From: Siphonodentalium dalli
Taxonomy: Eukaryota > Mollusca > Scaphopoda > Gadilida > Siphonodentaliidae
DNA length: 64,000 nt
Reading direction: 5' to 3'
Assembly (NCBI GenBank): GCA_032622095.1
Contig: CP136067.1
Location: forward strand, 74,238,705 to 74,302,704
In this document: in pieces, positions 24,527 to 35,697 of the stretch
Layout: the number at the start of each line of letters is the position of its first letter
Position numbering within the stretch: the stretch's first letter is position 1
Made by a program: the position numbers and the translations under genes
Notes under the pieces: model-generated
The model's input: the letters and a program-made list of their open reading frames with translations, nothing else
Databases searched by the model: none
What the model was told of the DNA's origin: nothing

Positions 24527-25680
24527 TTTAGCTCAACTTTACTTGTAAAGTTTGAGCAATTGCCATGGTTTGGTATCCGTTGTGCATGTGTGTGGATGTG
24601 TTAGTCAACAATTCCCATTAGCACAGGCTACAGGTCGTACCTTTGGTCGGATCATAATTAAATTTGTCGTGGATGTTAATATTGACATGTAGATTCACGA
24701 GTCATTTTTGGGTCAATCGGCCATAAAACATGGCCACCGGCAGCCATCTTGGATTTTACTCTTTGCATCCTTTGACATGGGCTACAGGTCGTACCTTTGG
24801 TTGGATCATCATTGAATTTGTCATGGATGTTGACATTGACATGTAGATGGGAACGAGTAATTTTGGGGGTCATTCAGCAAAAAAACATGGCTTCCAGTGG
24901 CCATTTTGGATTTCAAAATTCAATTCATCATTCCATTCATTGCTCATCAAAAAAAATTATTTTCTTCGCAAAGTTGAACTACAGTGTCATGGACACTTTC
25001 ATTTAGATATTCGGTATATCAAACTTATTCGATCAATGTCTTGATCGAATTTCATGTTGCCTCTATAAATATATGTTATTCATTTTTAGCTCAACTTTAC
25101 TTGTAAAGTTTGAGCTATTGCCATGGCTTGGTATCCGTCATCCATGTGCTCAAGTGTGCGTGTGTGGAGACGTCCATCAACAATTTCCATTAGCACAGGC
25201 TACAGGTCATACCTTTGGTTGGATCATTCGGAAATTTGTCATGGCTGTTGACATGTAGATGGGAATGAGTGATTTTGGAGTAAAAAACATGGCCACCGAT
25301 GACCATTTTGGATTTCAAAATGCAATCCATTAGCACGGGCTACAGACTACTGTTTGTCTGATCATCATGAAATTTGTCATGGATGTTAACATTCACATGT
25401 AGATGGGAACGAGTCATTCCGCCGTTAAACATGGCCACCGGCAGCCATCTTGGATTTTACTCTTTGCATGAATAAATACTTTGGTCAGATCATTATGAAA
25501 TTTGTCATGGCTGTTGATATTGACATGTAGATGGGAACGAGTCATTTTGGGCGTTATACGGCAAAAAAAACATGGCCAGCAGCAGCCATCTTGGATTTAA
25601 AAATTCAATTCATCATTCCATTTATTGCTCATCACAAAAATTTAACTTCTTCACAAAGTTGAGCTACAGGTCACATGCAT
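24527..25680 (+). repeat. AGCTCAACTTTACTTG tandem repeat block
   Basis: Two heads with hairpin GCTCAACTTTACTTGTAAAG, TTTGAGC (24530 and 25088) are 558 bp apart. Each is followed by units of about 150 bp carrying CAGGTCGTACCTTTGGT, TTTGTCATGGATGTTGACAT and CATGGCCACCGGCAGCCATC. A truncated copy of the tail lies near 8490-8560. Confidence 0.75.
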
Positions 25681-25692
25681 TTGGTTAAATGT

Positions 25693-25860
25693 TTAACTCT
25701 TTCATGATGGGAACTGCGCTGGTGCAGCATTAAATAATCCTGTGCCAATGCATTCTGTTATATATTCAAGTCTCCCATAGGGAGCCTCGCATATATAAGA
25801 CAATGTATTGGCACAGGGTTTTCGCAAAATTTCAGGAAGCTCCAGTCATGGAAGGGTTAA
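25693..25860. mobile_element. MITE, family F2, compact copy
   Basis: 168 bp from TTAACTCTTTCATGATGGGA to CCAGTCATGGAAGGGTTAA. The centre is an almost perfect hairpin (CAAGTCTCCCATAGGGAG). Both ends carry TTAA. It is the shortest and cleanest member of its family here. Confidence 0.75.
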
Positions 25861-26669
25861 CACCTATTGATATGTTTGACATTACCTACAACGTTGCCTG
25901 GCCCAACACCTACAGTTACCATCAATTACATCTCATGCGTCGTAATTATCAATAGGTTAAAAATGGCAAATTTCTCCATACAACCTTTGTTTACATTTTA
26001 ACTCGACCTTCCTGGCAAAATTGGACTCTTCCATCTCACTGACACATTTACCTATCTATCATGCACTCAACATGTTACTTCCTTTAAATATATTTATTTG
26101 TTTATTTTATGGTGCACATGGTTACTAAAACAATGATAATTAAACATGTCATATAACGTAACCAGGTGTTGGGCAGCGAAAATGTTTAGTGTTAAAGTAC
26201 ATACTGCATTTTGGGTGCACATGCGCATGTAAATATAGTGCAAACTAGTGCCACGAATCTGTAGATTATGCGGTATTGATATCAAGCTGGATCGAGATTA
26301 ATGATTAACTGAAAACTACGAATTATACACATACATGTACTTTGAAACATGTTACTTTCACTTCATAAAACTTTATCAAGATGTATATAATTTATACAAC
26401 TGGAGATTTGAACATGTAATGTTATTTTCTTTCAATATACTTACACTGAAATTTCTCTGATGCCTTACTGGAATAAATCGGGACTGATTTCGAAGACCTA
26501 TGCAGACTTAGTACTGGCAGCTCGCCAATTCGATTTGATGTTGACATCAGCTCCCCAATTCGTTATCTGATTTTGAATCTGCAGAAAAGTGCTGATTCGA
26601 AGGGCCCTATCAGCATAATGGTTACTTTTAAAATTTAATAGAAGGTTTAATTATGTGCTCTCATTTCAG

Positions 26670-26749
26670 GTGAGCAGGGGAGGACAGCCTTTGAGGAAGC
26701 AAACCTAGCATCTCACGGATTCCAAGGGATACAGATGAAGAGAAAATAA
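26670..26749 (+). CDS. RIPOR/FAM65-like gene, terminal exon with stop codon
   Basis: The acceptor is TTTCAG. The split codon G|GT gives Gly, then EQGRTAFEEANLASHGFQGI and QMKRK, with the stop TAA at 26747-26749. The FG-x-x-GR-x-A-x-E-E motif closes the last helical repeat, as in other RIPOR proteins, and the basic tail is short. Two overlapping AATAAA hexamers (26745-26755) span the stop, too close to be the likely poly(A) signal. Better candidates lie downstream, for example 27895-27900, but the 3' end cannot be fixed from sequence alone. A TIR-bounded element begins about 67 bp after the stop. Confidence 0.8.
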
Positions 26750-26816
26750 AATAAACAAAATCACAAACAATCACCCACCATATCATCGGAGGTCAGATTG
26801 CTAAATATATTCAGGG

Positions 26817-27484
26817 GTAGGAACTGCTCCGCGAGGCTGATACGTCTTCCAATTTCGGTCCAGTTCTTATCCGATCTATTCAAGGTCACTGGGGATTTTC
26901 CCAAGTTTTCCGCAACATAGAAATATATGCAGTTCATTTGTTGAAAATACCTTTCCGGCTATGTCAACTTTGGAAATTGTTAAGTAAACGTGGAATAGTA
27001 GAATTCATCCATTTTCAGAAATGTTCCAGTCCACTAGTGATAAGATCGGTTCCCTACCCGAAAATCTATTCAACAGATTTTTGGTAAAATAATGTTGGAA
27101 CTAAAACTTCACAATAGACTCGCTTTTGTTTGAAATTAATCGCTAATGGTTATTGCGATACAGCAGTTTGGTAAAAGGTGCAAAGCACGTCTGTTTTGGA
27201 CCAAGTCATGAAGTGGGTTAATAGTAAACATTTCTCAGTTTTGAAACAAGTATATATATATATATACAGAACTAATATAATCTTAAGTATCAAAATAAGT
27301 TCATTGTCGTGCTATTTGCATACATGGTCTATTTATGGAAATTCTATGGAATAATCGCCGGAATTGTAGTAAATGTCGTCACTTTGCACAAAAAAACTTG
27401 CAAGTGAACTGACACGGATCGATAGTGAACTGGACTGAAAATCACAACAGGATCTTTTCTCATGGAACAGTTACTACCCCGTAA
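26817..27484. mobile_element. Element with GGGGTAGGAACTGCTCC ends (F4), short copy
   Basis: The left end GGGGTAGGAACTGCTCCGCG and the right end GGAACAGTTACTACCCC are inverted and imperfect. Subterminal CCAGTTC and GATAAGATCGGTTCC motifs recur inside. The element sits in the presumed 3' UTR of the RIPOR-like gene. Confidence 0.5.
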
Positions 27485-30400
27485 TATTGCTGTGAAAACT
27501 TTAGTCATTGTAATGTGAAAATTAACTGTGGTATACATGCTTATAGTAAGACAATTATCCAGATGTGGTTTATAGGGAGTCTTTTGTTAGAGACATCCAC
27601 CTTCTTCTTGACACCAGAATCAACACATGCACAAATTAGTTCTTATATTTCTGACTAGTGTTTCAAGTTTTCTAAATGTGGAAACAATTCAACACAAAAT
27701 ATGAGTTGGATGTAATGACATCCATGCATTCAACAGCATATTAGTGCCACATGCAAAAAATATGTCAAACTCTCTTACTGTTACATCATAGTTCTCTTGT
27801 AATACTTACATAGCCTGTCTGTGTTGCACTAAATCTTGTTCGGTGATTGGTCAGTGGCCAATTGGGTCATGTATTTTATATCCCAATAAAACACACCATA
27901 ACATGAACGATGTCACATGTCGACCCAGATAACTAAAAGCGAAAGATGGATTAACCTGGGCTTGTTATTAGTGCACAGAGTGCACAGTCATAGACTAATC
28001 AATTGATAATTCACAGGATAACATTGGGCTAACTTATAGTGCTGCATGGTATAATATCAAAACTTCACAGTTTTAGTAGAACAGGTCATGTGTTCCCTTG
28101 TCCAAAAATAGAAACAAAATCCACTTCCTGATTTAAATGTGCATTTTGCCAAATAAAATAAATTAAAATATTAAAGTGACACATTGAATGCATTCACAAT
28201 AGTGATAATGAATACAAATAAATAAAGTTGGTTGAATTGTGTCCCAAAATGGCCACATAATTACGGTTAGATGTAATTTCTTCAAACTATTTTCTAATTT
28301 TAGATATACTTTATTCGCATCAAAATCATTAATTATATCGATTCAGTTTATTTTGTTCAAAATCCTTCTTACAACTTTATTAATGAATTAGTTTATTGCA
28401 AGATGTTTAATGAATTTTTTTTTCATATCATCGAAAAACTATCTCCAATTGGTTATCAAGTTAATTTAATGGGCAAAGTCTACCACAACTCGATACCCAT
28501 GACAATTAAAATGACTATACAACGGTCTGTTGTCATGCAATCTTACATCCCACAAATGCTCTCTCAGTCTCTCACTTATCATACACTTTGATATATGATT
28601 GACTAATTGTAAGATGTGACACTGTATACAAAATGCTAAAAGTAAGCTTATTTTTCATAGAAATTCTAACATTTTTTTAATTTTGATAATCAGCAACAGC
28701 CGTTGTTCAACCATGGGGTCGAATTATTATCCGATTGGGCTATTATCTGCCAATTCCAATTATCGGAACATCACTATCTGAGGCGTGTCCAGCCTCGAAA
28801 ACCCTTTAAAATTGTTGCCTACAGGACTTGAACTCCCTTGAATTCTTTAGGTCTGACCTGGAAACCCTGCTAGATTTTCATCACACATCCGACATATATT
28901 ATGTTATCCAACACACTATTGCCTCCATGTAACACTCAATTTCATGTATTTGTTATTTATGTAGTTATCTCACATGAAATTTCACCTAGGAAAAATCAGA
29001 AGCATACATATGTTGAGAAATTACAACACCACATGGCCTGAAACTTTTATCTCAGAAGAACCTTGCCATGGTTAATTTGTTATACCTAATTAGCTAATCA
29101 TTTACAAAAACATTTGTCCCTTGTATGTATTTTGTAATATTTTTATAATTTATTGTTATACATTTATCTCTTATGTTGATTGGATATTAGTAACTTATGG
29201 TGCTTGCTGTTGATGTAACTGAATTTGAGTCACTAAAGTTAGCATGAAGTTTCATTAACTTTGCAGATTTTTGTTTGCAGAAAAAAAATATTTATAATTA
29301 GTGCCACTATTCATGTGGAATCGCATGACAGTTCTTTATCTATTCGGGTCTCCAAACACTAGTTACAGTAATAAACAATTTATTTGATAAAATATAATCT
29401 CTCTTAGAAACCACATGTGACATTTAGTGTAGATTTATTGTCATCTGAACAGCACAATTCACTTCCTCCACTATTTTTAACTGTGATAGTATCTTCAAGA
29501 TGGCATTTCTTGGCTCAAACATGTTATTTTATGCACTTGATTCAAAATAAAAAAATAAACATGTATTGTAAAATAAGTACGAAACTCTGAATACATATTT
29601 AGTTAACGGGCGGGGCATCCGGAATGTTTTGCAAATAAGAGGAAGTCAAACTGTAAGGAATCAAATGATAATTCTATTAATATAAGCAGATTATATTATG
29701 AAGCTTCATGAAAATATTTTTGACTAGAATCAGATTTTGCTGCCATAGCTTGTTGTTGATCGACAATCATTATTATGCCAAACCTGTCAAATCCCAACGA
29801 CTAAATCATTATTCTCATAAATTCATGTCAAATATCCTTTTCTTTCCAGATTAATTTGCCGTATTTGATCAATTTAAAACAAGAACATGATGCATGCACT
29901 TGTATGCCGTATAAGGTATTCATTGGGACTTGCGTTGCATTGAAAACAGAATCTCTCCATTGGGTGCATCAATGGATACAATGCAATGAGCACATCGCAG
30001 TCTGAACCTCTGCGTTCTGTTTCCTAGATCCCAATTTCAACACAATGCCAATGGATCCAATGCAATGGACTCGCTTGAATTCTCTTTTAACTCGAATTGT
30101 AGATTAGAACAAAAATTTACAGCTACTGGTTTCAGAGATTGCTGTTATTTATTCTTGTTTGGACAAAGTGTGTTTATTGTAGATTATCAAACAATTCATT
30201 TCTGTTGTAAAATTTTCAGAAAGTAACTATGCCACGTTGTGCCTCAGAAAGAAGTAAGCTATACTACTCATATTTAGAGTCGATATTTATGGAGGTATCC
30301 CGGTGAAGGGCAGAAGAAGCAGCTGTAAACTCAACCCCCTACCCCTTCCCCTTAGCTTCCAGGTTCCCCACATGTGATGCTTTATCATGGAACATTCCAG

Positions 30401-32933
30401 ACATGTATATATAGTACCTTGTAAATATTCTGCTCCACTATAATTGTGCTACATTTGCACAACATGTTTTTTTTCCACTGATTGCAAATATTTACAGGTA
30501 ATTTATTACTAATTGCTGTATATATTCTACCTAAAATTGTGATATTTCTTTGCCAGCTGGCATGTTGAGTATATACATGTATGTACATATATCTGATTAT
30601 TAAAAAGTACATTGCAGCCCAACAGAAATTATTAACATGACTATCCCCCAAAAAAAGTATTAGGCAGGAGTGATAGCTTTTGGCTATTATGGAGATGTCT
30701 GATCCAATTTATAGCGGTTCTGCTATGCAACGCAACCTTGATCCAAATAAATAAATATTCTGTGTTCCTGGGCACCTTCCTCATTACACAAATTATAAAT
30801 TTAGGTATGTTTCTGTTGAAGATGTAATGGCTAAAAGGTATTGAAGAATAAATTCTACCGATTGCTTAAAATTATAGAATTTTGTATAGAAAGCCTTCAT
30901 CCCTGATCCAACTTTCCATATTGCCTGGGAACCTTTGGCATTTATTTATTTTAAATTGTACAAGTTCTTATTTCAGATAGAGTGCATATTTAACATGTTT
31001 TGCTCCAAATAATAATATTAACATGGATATTATCTCTCCATTCCCAAACCGTAGTCTAGATATTATGTAGCACACGCTACCCATGATGAATCCAGATTCA
31101 TACCAGAGTTGTATGTTCAGTCATCTCTACAGCTTTAAAGATGTTTAATCTCTTCCCAGCAATGCTTTCAACAAAAACTTTCTGTTAAGCTCATTTTGAA
31201 ACCACGTTCACACTATTATTCTCGGCAAACAAGAGAAACATCTGAAGTTACACATTTTACTTGAACGTGCTTTAAAAGATTTTCACATCACAGCTATGGA
31301 CCATCTGAAACTTGGGAATCGGCACAATTTTTCCCCCATATAAACTTTTAGCAGTGCCTGTTCTCTGAACTGAGTGTCGGAGGTATATGCCACGCTTGGC
31401 ATTGCAATTGTTATTAATGGCCTCAGTGAAAAATGAGTTGAATGTGAAACTATTTTTTTCGTGGGGAGCGACATGGATTTCCTGCTGATAACTGCCGTTA
31501 AGGTTGGTTGATCGCCACCAAACTTGGTATGTGGCTAAATTGGCTCCAAAATACAAGCTGTGCTTGAATCTGAGTGCAATTTTAAACAAAACAATGGGTG
31601 TATTATGTTACCGTGACCATGCACCTGTTTATCTGAGTTGTGGCCCTTAGTTTGACTATTTTTAACAATTGTAGGGCCATTCAGGGAAGAGATAGAGCAT
31701 GTTTTCTTTAAATCATCCTTAAACAGTCAGTCATCCTAGTATTACTGAATACAATAAGTCAATGTTTACTAGTCTAATATGTTACGTCTGGTCAGAATCC
31801 TCATCAGGAAACCCTCTGGGCTAATTCTATCTGTGATTTGTTATTACAATTGTGTTTTGTTCATTTACTTTCATTCTAGAACATAATCTCTAAATGTTTG
31901 GCCTTTCATTGTATGTCACCTGAAAGCTACACATAGTGTTTGAACCATTGTTATTTAAGAAATAACTCTTGTTTTGATTAAGGTTATGCAGTTATAACCA
32001 AAATGTATGAAGACAAATAGTAGATTTGTCTGCAAACTTTTCAGTTATAACTCATAGCTTTAATCGAAACAAGAGTTGTTTCTTATAATTTAATCCCAGT
32101 ATTGGTCAATAACTTTTTTTCGAATATATTTCCATAAAATTCTTGACAATCAATAAAAATTATGTCTTGCAAACAAACAAATGTCAATCTTACATCCAGT
32201 CGGTAAATTTAAATTAACAACTCTGGCACTTGCTAGACATGTGTGCAGCTACTGTACGGAATCAATTTCCTAATCTGAATCTGCTTTCTGGAAGAGAAAC
32301 CACACTAAGGTTATCTAGAAACAACCTTGATGCCCAATTAAGTGACAACCCCAATGTTTGACAGTATTCCATGAATTGCATCTTATGATTAATTTATTCC
32401 AATTTATAGCTGACAAATCTACTGATATGTTTCTATTGCAGAGAAACCCTTTTGTTACTAAATGGAGAGGAGTCCCATTCATTTATGAAAGTATACATTG
32501 AAATGGGTCTATTATTTATTTGGAGGGGTGTTTTGATAATGCAAGTACAGAAGACATAGGATTCCTATGCCATCATCAGGAAGGAATGTGCAGATAATAT
32601 AATCTTAATAAACCTTCAATTTGTTTTTACTTATTATCTGAACATGAATTCCCTATATGATCTGTTTACCAGTGAGTATCTAGTTATCAAAGAGTTCAAG
32701 ATTGGGCCGAAAATGCAATCCTTACCAAGATACAACACTATTGAATCCAAATCATGTCTACCAAGTCATAAATTTCTAGCTTCAACTAAAATGGGTCTCC
32801 TTTTTTCTCTCAAGATTCCCCATGGAACATTGGCATTGAATAGAAACATGAACATCTGAATTGCATTAAGATAATTAGGCCAGCATTTGAGTTGATGCCT
32901 ATATTTCATTACAGAATCACTAAAAAAAAAGTC
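27485..32933. other. Intergenic or 3' UTR DNA, no gene seen
   Basis: AT-rich sequence with short unrelated reading frames only. Several AATAAA hexamers occur (for example 27895-27900 and 28152-28157), any of which could end the RIPOR-like transcript. I see no recognisable exon or large repeat. Confidence 0.5.
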
Positions 32934-33183
32934 TTAATAACTTTCATGACCGGAGCTGCGCTGGTGCAGCATTAAAGACCCTGTGCCAGTGCATTCTCTT
33001 ATATATGCGAGTCTCCCATAGGGAGCCTTGCATACACAAGAGAATGCACTGGCTTACAAGGTCAAGGTAAATATTGTTAGGCCAATGTATTATCTTATAT
33101 ATGCAAAGCTCCCAATGGGAGACTCACATATACACGTATAAGAGAATGTACAGGGTTTTCGCAAAATTTCAGGAAGGGTTTAA
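32934..33183. mobile_element. MITE, family F2
   Basis: Starts TTAATAACTTTCATGACCGG and ends GGAAGGGTTTAA. It contains two GCGAGTCTCCCATAGGGAGC-type hairpins and the phrase GGTCAAGGTAAATATTGTT, also present at 19095. TTAA lies at both ends. Confidence 0.65.
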
Positions 33184-33329
33184 TAGCTGATGTTTTCCGA
33201 AGATCTTTTTCATATTTTCTTATCTTGTCATATGTGTTGATGATTTGATTTTAATGTTCCTGTTTCATTGTCGGGTGCAACATCATTTATGTTGTGTTGT
33301 CAACCATGTTATATTCAGAACAAATGTAC

Positions 33330-33817
33330 TTAAAGGTAGTCAATCCGATAAAACTCCTCTCAATTACTATTTCAATGGCTTCAGGGGTCAAAAATATTTG
33401 ATTCAAGTCGAGGAAGTCACCCATCAAAGCTCAGATTTGTTAGATATCAATTTTAGAAATCTATTATTTTTCATTATCGGGAATACTTTCTGGCCCAGAT
33501 CTCAGTCAAAATTGCGTTTTTATTACCACTTGATTTTAGAGTTATCCATCCTTGTCTGTTTGAATAGAGTTTTGGTGTAAAAATCTCGAGCAGGATACGA
33601 AATTGACAGCAATTATTAGTACTCATCTCGAGAACATAACAAATTTCAAAAATCAATATCTAATAACTCTGAGCTTTGTTTGATGGGTTCCTCGACTCGA
33701 ATCAAATATTTTTTACCCCCAAAGCCAAAGAAATAGTAATATAGGACCCTCTGATCGGATTGTTGTTGTTGGAATCTGTTGAGATGGGGACCCTCTTTAC
33801 GGATTGAGTACCTTTAA
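33330..33817. mobile_element. Palindromic TTAA MITE, family F1 (488 bp)
   Basis: TTAAAGGTAGTCAATCCGAT at the left and CGGATTGAGTACCTTTAA at the right. The two halves are diverged inverted copies of each other (see 47605). Same length and orientation as the copy at 47605-48092. Confidence 0.8.
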
Positions 33818-34770
33818 CAGCTTAGAAATTATGACTTGAGCTAAGACGGAGAATCATTTTTTCAGTAACAGTCATTATCATGAATGAGATATAATACAGC
33901 TACGGTATACTCAAACATTATGTGTGGCTTCAAAATCGTATTTTGAAATAATTATAAATGTTTCTTGTTTCAACTCCAGTTGATTATTAACATGACCACC
34001 CCTAATGAACTGCTCCATGATAAAATGAGTCTTTGGTTAGGATATTATTTTCTGTCATCGTATACATATCATACATAGCTGCTATTTTATGATATAGCCC
34101 GATTGGTTGGATCTACATATAAAGTCTCATCGACCCATCCTCCTATTTGAACCAGTGTGACAAGATCAGCTTTTCACTTTGAATTATACTGGCTCTCTTG
34201 AGTTATGTCCTGAATTCGCGTAAGTTCCAGCTGTATGTTCAGTTATTTCTTTGTTCTCGAGCTTCTATATGTTTAAAAATACATCATCAAGGTATCACTG
34301 CTATCCAAGTTAATTTTTATTCCTGAGGAAAAGATTTCATAGAATCCGCTTGGTGTTTTTTTTTTTTTTTTTTTTTTTTGGTCAAATCCTTGTTTCAATT
34401 TAGATTTAAATGGTTATCATGTTTATGTCATGATTTATTACCTTAGAATAAAATACTGTTTAGGATGATTACCATTCCCTCAGAAAACCCATTTTCAAAT
34501 TTCCTCTCAAGTTTGGCTTGCAGTTTTTATTACTGGGCCAGTTTTTATTACTTTGGTCATTTGTGGAGAGGATATTATAGACAAAAGGCCGTTATTATAA
34601 ACCTGCATCAACATTATCAAATCAACATCATTGATTATCCTCAAGATGGAATACCTAAAACAAATATTTATATTCAATTTTTTCAGCATGCATGGTATGT
34701 TCAGTTGGTTTGTTCATGGAGTCTGTTTATTGGGAAAATAATCGTTATATGAAGACATAGAACTACTATT
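33818..34770. other. Intergenic DNA, no gene seen
   Basis: AT-rich and without recognisable exons. A poly-T run of about 23 lies near 34357-34379. Confidence 0.5.
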
Positions 34771-35355
34771 AAAGGGGTACTGTACGCCACATGTTGTTGT
34801 TGGTTTCTATAGTCTCCGAGTCGGAGAATAAGGTAACAATTTTTCCATTATTTGAAAGTCTGTTGAGTACGAAGTCATGTTACGGATGACAAATTTACCG
34901 GAATGCAAAAATACAAATTGTCGTTGTCGAGTAATTTTTGTAAAGTTTTCAACCAAATGAATCAAATAAAAGTTATATTATATGCATACTAGTCCCATAT
35001 AATCATTTAAGTTATTGTATCGTCGCTAGTCAGTGAGTGGCTTGAGTGTTCTCCCTGTATCATCATAATATTTTAAGCAATCGTGTGTGCGATCGGTTTA
35101 AAAATCCAGTATCCCTCAATTACTATTTGATTACGGTAATTCGTAATTTGATTGACGCCATTTTATGGCTCCAGTCATAAATTCAATTTATATCAAATTA
35201 TTAACTTTTAAATTATAAAATTTTAAGATAGCCTATTAACCTGAGCGTTTACAGAATACATCTTCGACTCAAATTACTTATGTTTCTATATATTATCGAT
35301 ATTAGATCGTTGTTGTCACCGGAAATTTTATGAAAATGGCGTACAGTACCCCTTT
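34771..35355. mobile_element. MITE family F3 (AAAGGGGTACTGTACGCC ends), copy 1
   Basis: 585 bp with TIRs AAAGGGGTACTGTACGCCA and TGGCGTACAGTACCCCTTT. It is nearly identical along its whole length to 54156-54741, apart from scattered single-base changes. ATT lies on both sides. No coding capacity. Confidence 0.8.
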
Positions 35356-35697
35356 ATTAAAGTGTTGGTAATCACTTCTAACAGAAATGAGATATCAGAA
35401 GAAACCACATTACCCATACTGACTACTGCGCTATATATGAACTGCAGCATCTGATGGAAATAAACCAATGTGACGACTCATGTTTAATATCCAGAAGCAG
35501 TTTGTTAGCGGTGATAAAATTCCATTGTTTCATAAATCATCTCTGATGTGTTCATTTTGCTATCATTGTTCAGCAAAAAGTGCAGGGTCTATTAGACCTG
35601 GAAATAAAATGAAAATGGTAAAATTTGCTGGTCATTGTCAGTTCTCCCCCCCCCCTTAAGATAATATATATGTTCCCAAGGAACGTGTGTGCCCTTT

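Larger units (their letters stand above)
24196..26669. other. Intron between exons g and h
   Basis: A 2.5-kb intron dominated by a tandem, degenerate AGCTCAACTTTACTTG repeat (24527-25680) and an F2 MITE (25693-25860). The remaining 0.8 kb before the last exon shows nothing recognisable. Confidence 0.6.
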
